Virus record (IMG/VR): IMGVR_UViG_3300042878_001457
Location: 1-40,121 of that record
DNA length: 40,121 bases
Reading direction: 5' to 3' (one strand)
Origin: a virus
The notes under the pieces are model-generated. The model was not told the DNA's origin, made no database searches, and worked only from the letters and a program-made list of their open reading frames with translations. Each line of letters starts with the position of its first letter. Within the stretch, counting starts at the first letter, position 1. Made by a program: the position numbers and the translations under genes. Positions 1 to 8,798 of this stretch are shown here, piece by piece.

Positions 1-127
1 CCTCAAGTCCGAACGCGCGTCGTGGTATGCCCACTGGCAGGAGCTGACAACCTACCTGCTGCCGCGCAATGGCCGGTTCTTCATCCAGGACCGGAACAAG
101 GGCTGGCGGCGCCACAACAACATCTAC
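1..127. repeat. Terminal direct repeat, copy 1 (assembly overlap of a circular contig)
   Basis: Bases 1-127 are identical to 39995-40121. The repeat lies inside the portal gene and keeps its reading frame when the two ends are joined, and 127 is a common maximum k-mer length in short-read assembly. The simplest reading is that the contig closes into a circle and this copy is redundant. A genuine terminal repeat inside a coding sequence is less likely. Confidence 0.93.
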
Positions 128-1645
128 GACAACACCGGCACCCGGGCGCTGCGCGTCCTTGGAGCTGGCATGATGGCAGGGGCCACGTCACCCGCCCGGC
201 CGTGGTTCCGCCTGGGCACGCCTGACCCGGCGCTGAATGACTATGCGCCGGTGAAGCTGTGGCTCGACGACGTCACCCGCCGGATGTCGGCGATATTCCA
301 GAAGAGCAACACCTACCGTGCGCTGCACCAGATGTACGAAGAACTGGGCGCGTTCGGCACGGGAGCCTCGATCGTCCTCCCGGACTATCGCGGGGTCATC
401 CACCATTACCCTGTGGCGGTCGGCGAGTTCTGCATTGCGACCGATTATCAGGGCCGCGTGTCAACGCTCTACCGGGAGTTTGAGAAGTCGGTCGGTGAGA
501 TCGTGACTGAGTTCGGTTACGAGAACTGCTCGAACACCGTCCAGAACCTGTACGATCGCGGCAGCGTGGACACGTGGGTTCGCCTGATCCACGCCATAGA
601 GCCCCGATCGGATCGCGATCACAAGAAGATCGACAACAAGAACAAAGCCTGGGGAAGCTACTATTTCGAGGTAGGCGGCAACCCCGACAAGTTCCTGTCC
701 GAGAGCGGATTCGATGATTTCCCCGCCCTGGTGCCGCGTTGGGCTACGGCCGGCGGCGACATCTACGGGAACTCGCCCGGCATGGAAGCGCTGGGAGACA
801 TCAAGCAGCTCCAGCACGAACAGCTCCGCAAGGCGCAGGGCATCGACTATCAGACCAACCCGCCCATCCAGGTGCCGACTACGTTGAAGAACCGCGACAT
901 CGAGCGCCTGCCTGGCGGCATCACATACGTAGATCCGAACTCACCCTCGGGGGGAATCAAGACCGCGTTTGAGGTGAACCTTAACCTCCAGCACTTGTTG
1001 GCCGACATTCAGGACGTTCGCGAGCGCGTGCGTGGTGCGTTCTATGCCGATCTCTTCCTGATGCTGGCCAATGCCACCGACACCCGCATGACCGCGACCG
1101 AGGTGGCTGAGCGCCACGAGGAGAAGCTCCTCATGCTCGGCCCGGTGCTCGAGCGCCTGCACAACGAGCTGCTTGACCCACTCATCGAGACCACGTTCTC
1201 GCGCATGGTGTCTGCCAACCTTCTGCCGCCTCCGCCCAAGGAGCTGCAGGGCATGCCCCTCAACGTCGAGTTCGTCTCGATGCTGGCCCAGGCGCAGCGG
1301 GCGATTGGCACCAACAGCGTCGACCGCTTCGTGGCCAACCTCGGCGTCGTCGCCCAGATGAAGCCTGACGTCCTGGACAAGTTCGACCCGGACCAGTGGG
1401 TGGACAGCTACTCCGACATGCTCGGCGTCGATCCCAAGCTGATTGTTGCCAATGACCAGGTGGCTGTGATCCGCAACAGCCGCCTCAAGGCACAGGCCGC
1501 CCAGGCCCAGCAGGCGGCGATGCAGCAGCAGGCGACCACCATGAAGGACATGGCGGCGGCCAAGACCGGCGGCGACCAGAACGCGCTCACGGACATCATG
1601 AACATGTTCAGCGGATACAACTCACCCTCGCCTGTAGAAGTCTAG
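1..1645 (+). CDS. Portal (head-to-tail connector) protein, 3' part
   Basis: This is most of the podovirus portal, the dodecameric ring through which DNA enters and leaves the head. The frame is open from base 2 with no start here, because the gene begins at 39918 at the other end of the window. Joined across the duplicated 127 bases it encodes about 573 residues. The opening stretch (SERASWYAHWQ, then TYLLPRNGRF) is typical of the phage head-to-tail connecting protein family. The C-terminus is rich in Gln and Ala, with a likely coiled coil around the QAQQAAMQQQ run. An internal ATG at 170 is in frame but would remove conserved N-terminal residues, so it is not the true start. The gene is followed after 8 bases by a small head gene with a strong AGGAG site. 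Confidence 0.93.
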   Translation, partial: LKSERASWYAHWQELTTYLLPRNGRFFIQDRNKGWRRHNNIYDNTGTRALRVLGAGMMAGATSPARPWFRLGTPDPALNDYAPVKLWLDDVTRRMSAIFQKSNTYRALHQMYEELGAFGTGASIVLPDYRGVIHHYPVAVGEFCIATDYQGRVSTLYREFEKSVGEIVTEFGYENCSNTVQNLYDRGSVDTWVRLIHAIEPRSDRDHKKIDNKNKAWGSYYFEVGGNPDKFLSESGFDDFPALVPRWATAGGDIYGNSPGMEALGDIKQLQHEQLRKAQGIDYQTNPPIQVPTTLKNRDIERLPGGITYVDPNSPSGGIKTAFEVNLNLQHLLADIQDVRERVRGAFYADLFLMLANATDTRMTATEVAERHEEKLLMLGPVLERLHNELLDPLIETTFSRMVSANLLPPPPKELQGMPLNVEFVSMLAQAQRAIGTNSVDRFVANLGVVAQMKPDVLDKFDPDQWVDSYSDMLGVDPKLIVANDQVAVIRNSRLKAQAAQAQQAAMQQQATTMKDMAAAKTGGDQNALTDIMNMFSGYNSPSPVEV

Positions 1646-1653
1646 GAGGCTCA

Positions 1654-1974
1654 ATGGCACTCGTCAGTCTGCTCACCCCCGAAGGTGACTCCGAAATGGA
1701 ATATCAGCGGAAGCGCTACGGCTACGGAACGGAGATCTACCTGAACTCTGAGCAATGCGAGGCGCTGGGATTGACCAAGATGTCCGCGGGGCAGTCCGTG
1801 ATGGTCCGCGCGACCGGCGTCGTGGCTCGTTCAACCGAAGAACTCGACCCGAGCGCTGACAGCGGCGGAACGGACTGCAGTGTCTGCATCCAGCTTACGG
1901 AGATCGAGGTCAAGCCACAGGGCGAGAACAATGCAGCCGCGGCGGCGACGATGCTTTACGGCGGCGCCGAGTGA
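1654..1974 (+). CDS. Small head-region protein, possible capsid staple/stabilising protein
   Basis: This 106-residue protein sits between portal and the Bbp19-like gene and has a strong Shine-Dalgarno site (AGGAG, 5 bases before the ATG). It has no signal peptide or membrane segment. The conserved-looking core is RYGYGTEIYLNSEQCEALGL followed by a segment consistent with small beta strands (QSVMVRATGVVAR). Small proteins with a similar GYGT...L..EQ.EALG pattern occur near portal genes in other podoviruses and have been called capsid staple or stabilisation proteins. I infer that role from pattern and position only. It is probably a virion or head-assembly component. Confidence 0.75.
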   Translation: MALVSLLTPEGDSEMEYQRKRYGYGTEIYLNSEQCEALGLTKMSAGQSVMVRATGVVARSTEELDPSADSGGTDCSVCIQLTEIEVKPQGENNAAAAATMLYGGAE

Positions 1975-1988
1975 GCACGATGGCGGCA

Positions 1989-2019
1989 TACCCGTATCAT
2001 CAGTGACCGCCGATATAAC
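1989..2019 (+). promoter_or_regulatory. Late promoter candidate P1 (TACCCGTA-N17-TATAAC)
   Basis: TACCCGTA at 1989-1996 is followed by exactly 17 bases and then TATAAC at 2014-2019. The same TACCCGTA-N17-TA arrangement occurs at 8101, 19713 and 38628, always in a short gap just upstream of a late gene. The geometry matches a -35/-10 pair, although TACCCGTA is not a standard sigma-70 -35. The predicted transcript start falls at the ATG of the next gene (2026), which has no ribosome-binding site, so this mRNA would be leaderless. Confidence 0.6.
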
Positions 2020-2025
2020 GGCACC

Positions 2026-2373
2026 ATGAGCGAATACGATCCAACCGATCTCCGCGGGCAGGAACGGACCAAGGCCGACAAGGTCGTCCGGGACCGGCTC
2101 TCCCGCGAGAATGAGGAAGCGGATCTCAAATGGCTCATGAGCAGCAAGCGGGGCCGCAGGTATGTCTGGCGGCTTCTGGATCAGACGGGGGTATTTCGTC
2201 TGTCGTTCAATACGAACGCGATGACGATGGCATTTGCCGAAGGCAACAGGAACTTCGGCAACCGCACCCTGGCGATGGTCCACTCGCTCTGCCCTGAGCA
2301 CTACCCATCAATGGTGAAGGAGAACACCAGTGACCGAAATGCTGATGACGGAACAAGCCGCAACGACCACTGA
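2026..2373 (+). CDS. Bbp19-like phage protein
   Basis: This 115-residue protein resembles the Bbp19 family of BPP-1-like phages. The recognisable core is GRRYVWRLLDQTGVFRLSF, then FAEGNRNFG and, further on, CPEHYPSMVKE. It is found between portal and scaffold in this phage group, and its function is unknown to me. It has no Shine-Dalgarno site: the ATG lies about where a transcript from the TATAAC element at 2014 would begin. Its last 44 bases overlap the next gene, so its C-terminus after MVKEN (acidic and polar) is also coding in another frame. The family assignment rests on remembered pattern, and the gene itself is well supported. Confidence 0.8.
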   Translation: MSEYDPTDLRGQERTKADKVVRDRLSRENEEADLKWLMSSKRGRRYVWRLLDQTGVFRLSFNTNAMTMAFAEGNRNFGNRTLAMVHSLCPEHYPSMVKENTSDRNADDGTSRNDH

Positions 2374-3004
2374 AGGCACCGCCGCATCGCAGACCCCCGC
2401 ACCCGCGCAGCAGCAGACCGCCGCCGCAACGGAGCAGGGATCACAGCAGCAGGCCCCTGCACAGAACAGCCAGGCCGCCCAGGATGGGCAGCAGGCTGGT
2501 CAGTCCGAGGGTGACAAGGCCGCGGAGGCGAAAGCCCCCGAGACCTACGAGTTCAAGGCCCCCGAAGGCCAGACCTTTGATGACCAGATCATCAAGGAAT
2601 ACTCGGACGTCGCCAAGGAACTGAACATGCCGCAGGAGCATGCGCAGAAGCTGCTCGATCGTCTCGCCCCGAAGCTTCAGGAGAGACAGATGGAGCGGCT
2701 CGAGGCAGTCCGCACCGAATGGGCCGAGGCCGCTACGGCGGACAAGGAGTTCGGCGGCGAGAAACTTCAGGAGAATCTCGCCCTCGCCAAGACTGCCCTC
2801 GACAAGTTCGGCACCCCCGAACTGCGCTCGCTGTTGAACGAGTCTGGCCTGGGCAACAACCCGGAGGTGATCCGGTTCATGTTCAGGGCAGGCAAGGCAA
2901 TCAGTGGGGATCGTTTTGTTGGTGCAGACGTCGGGGCTGGTGGCAAGCCCGCTCCGAAGGACTTCAGCAGCCAAGCGGCCGCGCTTTATTCCAATCAGCA
3001 ATGA
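2330..3004 (+). CDS. Scaffolding protein (head assembly)
   Basis: This 224-residue acidic protein immediately precedes the major capsid gene, the usual place for a podovirus scaffold. Residues 1-65 are low-complexity Gln/Ala/Thr. They are followed by a YEFKAPEGQTFDD segment and then a long helical, charged region. The C-terminus is Gly/Lys-rich (GADVGAGGKPAPKDF). I chose the GTG at 2330 because an AAGGAG motif lies 9 bases upstream; ATG codons at 2339 and 2345 are alternatives. It overlaps the previous gene by 44 bases, suggesting translational coupling. Scaffolds of this type guide procapsid assembly and then leave the head. Role inferred from position and composition. Confidence 0.85.
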   Translation: MTEMLMTEQAATTTEGTAASQTPAPAQQQTAAATEQGSQQQAPAQNSQAAQDGQQAGQSEGDKAAEAKAPETYEFKAPEGQTFDDQIIKEYSDVAKELNMPQEHAQKLLDRLAPKLQERQMERLEAVRTEWAEAATADKEFGGEKLQENLALAKTALDKFGTPELRSLLNESGLGNNPEVIRFMFRAGKAISGDRFVGADVGAGGKPAPKDFSSQAAALYSNQQ

Positions 3005-3021
3005 ACTCTCAGGAGTGAATA

Positions 3022-4047
3022 ATGGCTACTCTGTCCAACAGCAATCTGACCCTCGCCGACTGGGCGAAGCGCACCGATCCCGATGGCCGCGTTCCGGTCG
3101 TCGCCGAGCTGCTTTCGCAGTCCAATGAAATCCTCGAGGATTGCGTGTTCAAGGAAGGCAACCTGCCGACCGGCGAGCGCGTCGTCATCCGCACCGGCCT
3201 GCCGACCGTCTACTGGCGTGCGCTCAACCAGGGCATCCCGTCCTCCAAGAGCACGACAGCCCAGGTGGATGAAGCCTGCGGCATGCTCGAGTCCCGCTCC
3301 GAGGTCGACAAGGATCTCGCGATGCTGAACGGTAACACCGCTCAGTTCCGTCTGTCTGAAGACACTGCCTTCCTCGAGGCGATGAACCAGACCCAGGCAA
3401 CGACCCTGTTCTACGGCAACCCCGCCACTGACCCGAAGACGTTCCTCGGCCTCGCGCCGCGTTACTCTGCGATCTCTGGCGCCCAGAATGCCCAGAACGT
3501 CATCAGCGCCGGTGGTGCCGATGCTGCAGCCAACACCTCGGTGTACCTCGTCGTATGGGGCGACCAGACCGTCTATTGCCCCTTCCCGAAGGGCTCCAAG
3601 GCCGGCCTGATCCACGAGGATCTCGGTGAGCAGACGGTCTACAACTCGGACGGCACCCGCCTGCAGGCCTACGCCACCCGCTACCAGTGGAAGAACGGCC
3701 TGGTCGTCAAGGACTGGCGCTATGTGGTCCGCATCTGCAACATCAACACCACGCACCTTGTGGGGCAGAGCGACACCCAGGCATCGACCGCGGCCACCGC
3801 GCTCATGAAGCTGATGGCCCGTGCACTGTACCGCATCCCCAACATCTCGATGGGTCGGGCCGCGTTCTACATGAACCGTACCGTTCACTCGGGCCTCTCG
3901 ATCGCCGCTCTCGACAAGTCGCAAGCAGTGCTCAAGGTCAACGAAGGCCTCACGCAGTTCGGTCAACCGAACAGCTGGCTCTCGTTCATCGGTGTGCCGC
4001 TGCGCCGCGTCGACGCCGTCCTCAACACCGAAGCTGTCGTCAGCTAA
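3022..4047 (+). CDS. Major capsid protein (BPP-1-like)
   Basis: This 341-residue protein forms the icosahedral shell. The N-terminus (NLTLADWAKRTDPDGRV, then LLSQSNEILEDCVFKEGN and LPTGERVVIRTGLP) is characteristic of the major capsid protein of BPP-1-like podoviruses, which has an HK97-type fold. Length fits the family. A clear AGGAG site lies 7 bases before the ATG. It is preceded by scaffold and followed by the cement protein, the normal head order. Codon use is strongly biased to C-ending codons, as expected for a highly expressed virion protein in a GC-rich genome. Confidence 0.93.
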   Translation: MATLSNSNLTLADWAKRTDPDGRVPVVAELLSQSNEILEDCVFKEGNLPTGERVVIRTGLPTVYWRALNQGIPSSKSTTAQVDEACGMLESRSEVDKDLAMLNGNTAQFRLSEDTAFLEAMNQTQATTLFYGNPATDPKTFLGLAPRYSAISGAQNAQNVISAGGADAAANTSVYLVVWGDQTVYCPFPKGSKAGLIHEDLGEQTVYNSDGTRLQAYATRYQWKNGLVVKDWRYVVRICNINTTHLVGQSDTQASTAATALMKLMARALYRIPNISMGRAAFYMNRTVHSGLSIAALDKSQAVLKVNEGLTQFGQPNSWLSFIGVPLRRVDAVLNTEAVVS

Positions 4048-4077
4048 TCGGCAATCTAGTTCGAAAGGAAAGCTCCC

Positions 4078-4518
4078 ATGATTACTGACAAGCTGCTCCG
4101 CGTATCGGCCGCCCAGGCCGTGACCACGTCAGCCGTGTCCACTGACACGATCGATCTCTCGCAGGCGCGTGACATTGGTGAAGGCAAAGATCTCTACATG
4201 CACTTCATCGTCGACGAGGCTGTGACCTCTGGCACCGGCGGCTCGACCGTCGAGTTCCAGGTGATCGGCTCGGCGGCTGCCGCCCTGACCTCTCCCGTGG
4301 TGCTGGGTTCCTCCGGCGCCATCGTGAAGACGTCGCTGACCCTCGGCAAGCGTGTCGCTGTTCGCATCAATCCGAACATTGGCTCGCTTGGTCTGCGCTA
4401 CCTCGGTGCAAACTACGTCGCGAGCGCCACGCTCACCGCGGGCAAGTTCACCGCCGACATCGTCGATACCATCCAGGACGGCCAGAAGGCCTATCCGTCT
4501 GGTTTCACGGTGGTTTGA
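4078..4518 (+). CDS. Capsid cement/decoration protein (Bbp16-like)
   Basis: This 146-residue protein lies directly after the major capsid gene, with a GGAAAG site upstream. The sequence (DKLLRVSAAQAVT near the start, DIGEGKDLYMHF at about 37-48, then STVEFQVIGSA) resembles the Bbp16 family that cements the outside of BPP-1 capsids. It is mostly predicted beta strand, with small residues and no membrane segment. It probably binds capsomer junctions to stabilise the expanded head. Confidence in the family comes from sequence pattern plus position. Confidence 0.87.
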   Translation: MITDKLLRVSAAQAVTTSAVSTDTIDLSQARDIGEGKDLYMHFIVDEAVTSGTGGSTVEFQVIGSAAAALTSPVVLGSSGAIVKTSLTLGKRVAVRINPNIGSLGLRYLGANYVASATLTAGKFTADIVDTIQDGQKAYPSGFTVV

Positions 4519-4547
4519 TCTAGCAAGCTCACCAGGAGAAATTACGC

Positions 4548-4730
4548 ATGTCTCGATACCGCGCCAAGGTGAAGTGTTTCGTCGACAATTCCCTCCGTGA
4601 TGAGGGTGACGTCTTCGAATACAACGGACCCGAGAACCCTAACCTCGAACTGGCTGACGAAGAGCCCGCCGTCAGGCCGAGCAATAAGGCCGCTCGAGGT
4701 GGTTCCGACGCGGTGCAGGGCAGGGCGTAA
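4548..4730 (+). CDS. Small conserved head/tail-region protein
   Basis: This 60-residue protein has a good AGGAG site (8-9 bases before the ATG). It begins with a compact, probably beta-rich domain (RYRAKVKCFVDNSLRDEGDVFEYNGP, given here in outline) and ends in a polar, disordered tail (NKAARGGSDAVQGRA). Short proteins with a similar FV..SLR..GDVFEY core occur near capsid genes in other phages, but I do not know a function. It ends the capsid transcription block: a strong intrinsic terminator follows within 25 bases. Confidence 0.72.
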   Translation: MSRYRAKVKCFVDNSLRDEGDVFEYNGPENPNLELADEEPAVRPSNKAARGGSDAVQGRA

Positions 4731-4752
4731 CCAGCCTCCGGACAACACCGTC

Positions 4753-4787
4753 GAGGGATCGCCGTTTCAAGCGGCGGTCCCTCTTTC
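4753..4787 (+). terminator. Rho-independent terminator after the capsid block
   Basis: A 12-bp stem (GAGGGATCGCCG at 4753-4764 with CGGCGGTCCCTC at 4772-4783, one G-U pair) closes a 7-base loop and is followed by TTTC. It separates the head genes from the tail genes. It may lower tail expression relative to capsid, because no obvious new promoter lies before 4803. Confidence 0.8.
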
Positions 4788-4802
4788 ATAACAGGGGGCC
4801 CC

Positions 4803-5483
4803 ATGGCATCGGACATCGACATCTGCAACATCGCCCTCGCTCATCTGGGCGACACGGCAACGGTCGCCAGCATCAACCCGCCAGAGGGCTCGGCCCAGTC
4901 TGAGCACTGCGCACGCTTCTACCCGATCGCCCGCGACACGCTGCTTGAGATGCATGACTGGGGCTTTGCCACAAAGCGCATTGCACTTTCGCAGCTCTCC
5001 TACCCATGGCCCCAGTGGGAGTACGCCTACGCCTATCCCCAGAATGTGCTCCGCATCATCGCGGTCCTGCCGTCGGATTCCCAGGACGATTATTCGACCC
5101 GCTTCGCCCCCACCGATGTTCCTGGCTACTACCAGAACGTCTCGCCGGTGATTGCCGCCGGCCGCTATGTGCCGCAGGCCTACCAGATTGAGAGCGCCCC
5201 GGATGGCGCACGGATCATCCTGACCGATCAGGAACAGGCCACCTGCCGCTATACGGAGGCAGTCACCGACACCACCAAGTTCCCGCCGCTCTTCGTCAGC
5301 ACCCTGACTTGGCAGCTTGCCTCCATGCTGGCCGGCCCGATCCTCAAGGGCGACCAGGGTGCCGCCGAGGGGAAGCGCTGTCTGCAGATGATGACGGTTT
5401 ATCTGGCCCAGGCCCGGGCCTCCGAGGCGAACCAGCGCAACATCAAGCCTGAGCACATTGTGACCTGGATGGCGGGGAGATAG
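4803..5483 (+). CDS. Tail adaptor protein (tail tubular protein A / gp11-like)
   Basis: This 226-residue protein opens with SDIDICNIALAHLGD, the standard start of podovirus head-to-tail adaptor proteins related to T7 gp11 (tail tubular protein A), and continues with the aromatic stretch (LEMHDWGFATKR) typical of the family. It should form the dodecameric ring between portal and tail nozzle. The ATG has a GGGGGCCCC-type upstream sequence rather than a perfect ribosome-binding site. The stop lies only 2 bases before the next start, consistent with coupled translation with the nozzle gene. Confidence 0.9.
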   Translation: MASDIDICNIALAHLGDTATVASINPPEGSAQSEHCARFYPIARDTLLEMHDWGFATKRIALSQLSYPWPQWEYAYAYPQNVLRIIAVLPSDSQDDYSTRFAPTDVPGYYQNVSPVIAAGRYVPQAYQIESAPDGARIILTDQEQATCRYTEAVTDTTKFPPLFVSTLTWQLASMLAGPILKGDQGAAEGKRCLQMMTVYLAQARASEANQRNIKPEHIVTWMAGR

Positions 5484-5485
5484 GC

Positions 5486-8098
5486 ATGCCCACGACCCGC
5501 ACTCTGCATCGGTCGTTCGCTGGCGGTGAGCTGTCGCCAGAGATGTTCGGCCGGATCGATGACGCCAAGTACCAGACCGGCGCTGCCAAACTCAGGAACT
5601 TCATTGCCAAGCCCACCGGACCGGCTGAGAACCGGGCAGGGCTGGCCTTCGTGCGCGAGGTGAAGGACAGCACCAAGAGGGTCCGCCTCCTGCCGTTCAC
5701 CTATTCCACGACCCAGACCATGATCCTCGAGATGGGGGATCTGTACATCCGCTTCCACACGAACGGCTCGACCCTGCTTTCGTCCGGCGTTCCTTATGAA
5801 GTGGTGACGCCTTATCTTGAGGCGGACCTGTTCGATCTCCACTATGTGCAATCGGCTGACGTTCTGACCATCACCCACCCCAACTACGCGCCGCGGGAGC
5901 TGAAGCGCCTCGGGTCTACCAACTGGACCCTGACGACGGTGCCATTCCAGCCTGCCCTAGCAGCCCCGACGTCGCCCGGCATCGTAGCGTCTCCCGGCTA
6001 CACGGTGAAGATCAAGACGTGGGATGCGGGAACCGGTTTGGTTGTGACCGTGTCAGAGCATAACCTGGTCGAGGGCGACAAGATCTACGTCAAGGGTGCC
6101 AGCGGCAAAGGTATCCCTGACTCGTTCTACTGCGCTTCCAAAGTCCCAACCAAGGGTGAGGCAGGCACGAACAGCGGGGACTGGGATAAGGCCCTGACAG
6201 ACAACTATCGGCTATACATCACCAACTATTCCGGCGAAGCAGTCAAGCCATCGACTGACATCACGGCCAGTAGCTATGGCGCCGTGATCCAGAATGGTGT
6301 CCGCCAGTATGACATCGACAACTACTATAAGGTGACTGCCGTCTCTGCGAATGGACTGGACGAGAGTTCCCCATCCTCGGAGGTGCACGTCGTCAACAAC
6401 CTCTTCATCACCGGCAGCTTCAACACGATCAGTTGGACAGCTGTGACGGGGGCCGCGCGCTATAACATCTACAAGCGCCAATATGGCATCTACGGGTACA
6501 TCGGGCAAAGCGAGTCCACGTCGTTCGTCGATGACAACATCGCCCCAGATCTCGGTCTGAGCCCTCCAATCTATGACGCGGTGTTCGATGGCGCCGGAAA
6601 ATACCCGGCCGCCGTGTCCTATTTCGAGCAGCGCCGGTGCTTCGCCGGGACGATCAACGAGCCACAGAAGATGTGGATGACGCGGTCCAGCACCGAGAGC
6701 GACATGAGCTACTCGATCCCGGTGAAGGACACCGACCGGATCGCGCTCCGTATCGCAGCTCGTGAGGCCAACACCATCCGCCATATTGTACCGCTCTCGC
6801 AGCTTCTGCTGCTCACCAGTTCCGCTGAATGGCGGGTGACCAGCGTCAACAGCGATGCCCTGACGCCCAGCTCGATCTCGGTGCGGCCGCAGTCCTACAT
6901 CGGTGCTTCGAACGTCCAGCCGCAGATCATCAACAACAGCCTGGTCTATTGCGCGGCGCGCGGCGGCCATGTCCGCGAGCTGGGATATTCCTGGCAGTCT
7001 AACGGCTTTGTGACCGGCGATATGTCGCTGCGATCGGCACATCTGTTCGACAACCTCGAGATCCTCGACATGGCCTATTCCAAGGCGCCGGAACCGATCA
7101 TCTGGTTCGTCTCGAGCAACGGGAAGCTTCTTGGTCTGACCTATGTTCCGGACCAGCAGATTGGCTCCTGGCATCAGCACGACACCGACGGCGTGTTCGA
7201 AAGCTGCGCGGTGGTGGCCGAGGGTTCGGAAGACATCCTCTACGCCGTGGTAAAGCGCACGATCAACGGCAGCCAGAAGCGCTACGTCGAGCGGCTGGTG
7301 TCCCGGTCCTTCGCCGCGATCAAGGACGCCTTCTTCGTGGACAGCGGCCTAACCTACAATGGCGCCAACACGACCGCCGTCACGATGACCATCTCCGGGG
7401 GTTCCACGTGGAACAAGGGCGAGGTGCTGACGCTGACTGCCAGTTCCGCCCAGTTCGTCTACCCGGGCACGACTGACGTCGGTGATGCCATCGTGGTCAC
7501 CGATACCGACGGCACCATCTACCGGCTGAGCATCGTCTCGACCTCGTCGACCACCGTGGCTCAGGTTCAGGCCGACAAGGCAATCCCGGCCGGTCTACGG
7601 AACTCGGCCCGCACAGCCTGGTCCTTCGCCCGCAACAGCATCAGCGGCCTCACCCACCTCGAGGGAAAGGAGGTCTCGATCCTCATCGATGGCGCTGTCC
7701 ATCCTCGGCGCACGGTCTCGTCTGGCATGATCGCGCTGGAGCGAGCAGGGAGCCTGGTTCATGTCGGGCTGCCCTATGTGAGCGACCTGGTGACCCTCCC
7801 CATGGCATCCCAGATCGATGCTGCGTTTGGGCAGGGTCGGTTCAAGAACGTGAACAAGGCCTGGGTGCGCGTCTTCCAGTCGAGCGGCATATTCATGGGT
7901 CCGAGTGAGGACAAGCTGGTCGAGGCCAAGCAGCGCACGACCGAGCCCTATGGGTCGCCGCCAGCGCTGAAGAGCGAGGAGATCCCGATCATGCTGACCC
8001 CGTCCTGGGCAGACAGCGGCCAGATCTTCATGCGCCAGAGAGACCCGCTCCCGCTGACCGTCGTCAACCTCACGCTCGAGGTGGCGCTGGGCGGCTGA
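5486..8098 (+). CDS. Tail nozzle protein (tail tubular protein B-like)
   Basis: This 870-residue protein is the likely tail nozzle. The N-terminus (RSFAGGELSPEMFGRID, then KYQTGAAKLRNFI) matches the common start of large podovirus tail tubular B-type proteins. Residues around 275-305 (YYKVTAVSANGLDESSPSSE) look like a fibronectin-type beta domain, as in several nozzle proteins. The C-terminal part is beta-rich with repeated Ser/Thr. Length is close to other BPP-1-like and gp12-like proteins. It follows the adaptor by 2 bases and is probably translated from the same message. It would cap the tail tube and carry the spikes. Confidence 0.88.
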   Translation: MPTTRTLHRSFAGGELSPEMFGRIDDAKYQTGAAKLRNFIAKPTGPAENRAGLAFVREVKDSTKRVRLLPFTYSTTQTMILEMGDLYIRFHTNGSTLLSSGVPYEVVTPYLEADLFDLHYVQSADVLTITHPNYAPRELKRLGSTNWTLTTVPFQPALAAPTSPGIVASPGYTVKIKTWDAGTGLVVTVSEHNLVEGDKIYVKGASGKGIPDSFYCASKVPTKGEAGTNSGDWDKALTDNYRLYITNYSGEAVKPSTDITASSYGAVIQNGVRQYDIDNYYKVTAVSANGLDESSPSSEVHVVNNLFITGSFNTISWTAVTGAARYNIYKRQYGIYGYIGQSESTSFVDDNIAPDLGLSPPIYDAVFDGAGKYPAAVSYFEQRRCFAGTINEPQKMWMTRSSTESDMSYSIPVKDTDRIALRIAAREANTIRHIVPLSQLLLLTSSAEWRVTSVNSDALTPSSISVRPQSYIGASNVQPQIINNSLVYCAARGGHVRELGYSWQSNGFVTGDMSLRSAHLFDNLEILDMAYSKAPEPIIWFVSSNGKLLGLTYVPDQQIGSWHQHDTDGVFESCAVVAEGSEDILYAVVKRTINGSQKRYVERLVSRSFAAIKDAFFVDSGLTYNGANTTAVTMTISGGSTWNKGEVLTLTASSAQFVYPGTTDVGDAIVVTDTDGTIYRLSIVSTSSTTVAQVQADKAIPAGLRNSARTAWSFARNSISGLTHLEGKEVSILIDGAVHPRRTVSSGMIALERAGSLVHVGLPYVSDLVTLPMASQIDAAFGQGRFKNVNKAWVRVFQSSGIFMGPSEDKLVEAKQRTTEPYGSPPALKSEEIPIMLTPSWADSGQIFMRQRDPLPLTVVNLTLEVALGG

Positions 8099-8100
8099 TG

Positions 8101-8131
8101 TACCCGTATCGGATGGGCTGCCGACTAATGT
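8101..8131 (+). promoter_or_regulatory. Late promoter candidate P2 (TACCCGTA-N17-TAATGT)
   Basis: TACCCGTA at 8101-8108, a 17-base spacer, then TAATGT at 8126-8131 lie in the 58-bp gap between the nozzle gene and the internal virion genes. The downstream gene starts at 8157 behind an AGGGG sequence, so this transcript would have a short leader. It matches the elements at 1989, 19713 and 38628 in box sequence and spacing. Confidence 0.6.
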
Positions 8132-8156
8132 GAGGCCATCTCATTAGGGGCCATGC

Positions 8157-8789
8157 ATGGCAACATCATCCGGCGGCCTTTGGAACTGGCTGGACAGTCC
8201 TGACCTGACCAAGGGGATCAGCAACGCATCCTCGATCTTGTCCGTGTCGGGCGCCATCACCGGCGCCATCGGCTCGTTCTATGCCGCCCAATCGCAGGCG
8301 ATCGCCCTCAAGTCCCAGGCGAAGACCATGCAGTTCCAGCAGCGCATTGCCGAAATCAACGCGCGCGGTGCGGAGTTTGGTGCGCAGCAGACACTGCTCT
8401 CGGGAGAACGCGCAATCGGCAGCTACACCATGCGCGCTGGCCAGCAGAAGGCTGGCTCTCAGGCGTCCATGGCTGCCCGCGGCATCGATGTCGGCACCGG
8501 CAGCGCCGCTCAGGTCCATGCCTCCATGGATCTCGTCAAGCAAATCGACGTGATCAACATCAACGCCAACGCAGTGAGGCAGTCCGAGGCGCAGCGCATC
8601 CAGGCCTCCAACTACAAGGTCCAGGCGACCATGGCAGGTGTCTCAGCCTCCAACCTGCAGGCCACCGCCAGCTCGGTCAGCCCTTGGGCGGCGGGCTTCA
8701 CCAGCCTCCTCGGCGGCGCGACGGCGGTGGCTCAGAGCTGGGCCAACAGCTCGCGCATGGAAAACTACATCGCCCGACAAGCCTCGTAA
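8157..8789 (+). CDS. Internal virion protein (small ejection-protein candidate)
   Basis: This 210-residue Ala/Gln-rich protein lies at the position of the smallest of the three podovirus core/ejection proteins (analogous to T7 gp14). Residues about 25-45 (SSILSVSGAITGAIGSFYAAQ) and about 170-195 are hydrophobic or small-residue segments able to insert in a membrane. The middle (QQRIAEINARGAEF... and RQSEAQRIQASN) is helical. In related phages such proteins form an outer-membrane channel during DNA ejection. The role is inferred from order and composition. It starts a new transcription block after promoter candidate P2. Confidence 0.75.
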   Translation: MATSSGGLWNWLDSPDLTKGISNASSILSVSGAITGAIGSFYAAQSQAIALKSQAKTMQFQQRIAEINARGAEFGAQQTLLSGERAIGSYTMRAGQQKAGSQASMAARGIDVGTGSAAQVHASMDLVKQIDVININANAVRQSEAQRIQASNYKVQATMAGVSASNLQATASSVSPWAAGFTSLLGGATAVAQSWANSSRMENYIARQAS

Positions 8790-8798
8790 GGATCAGAG

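Noticed and set aside
1-127. True terminal redundancy or long terminal repeat
   Set aside because: The repeat is inside the portal coding sequence, keeps frame when circularised, and has a typical assembler k-mer length.
6492-6499. TACCCGTA on the minus strand as a fifth promoter
   Set aside because: It lies inside the nozzle gene, points against transcription, and no TA element follows at 17 bases.
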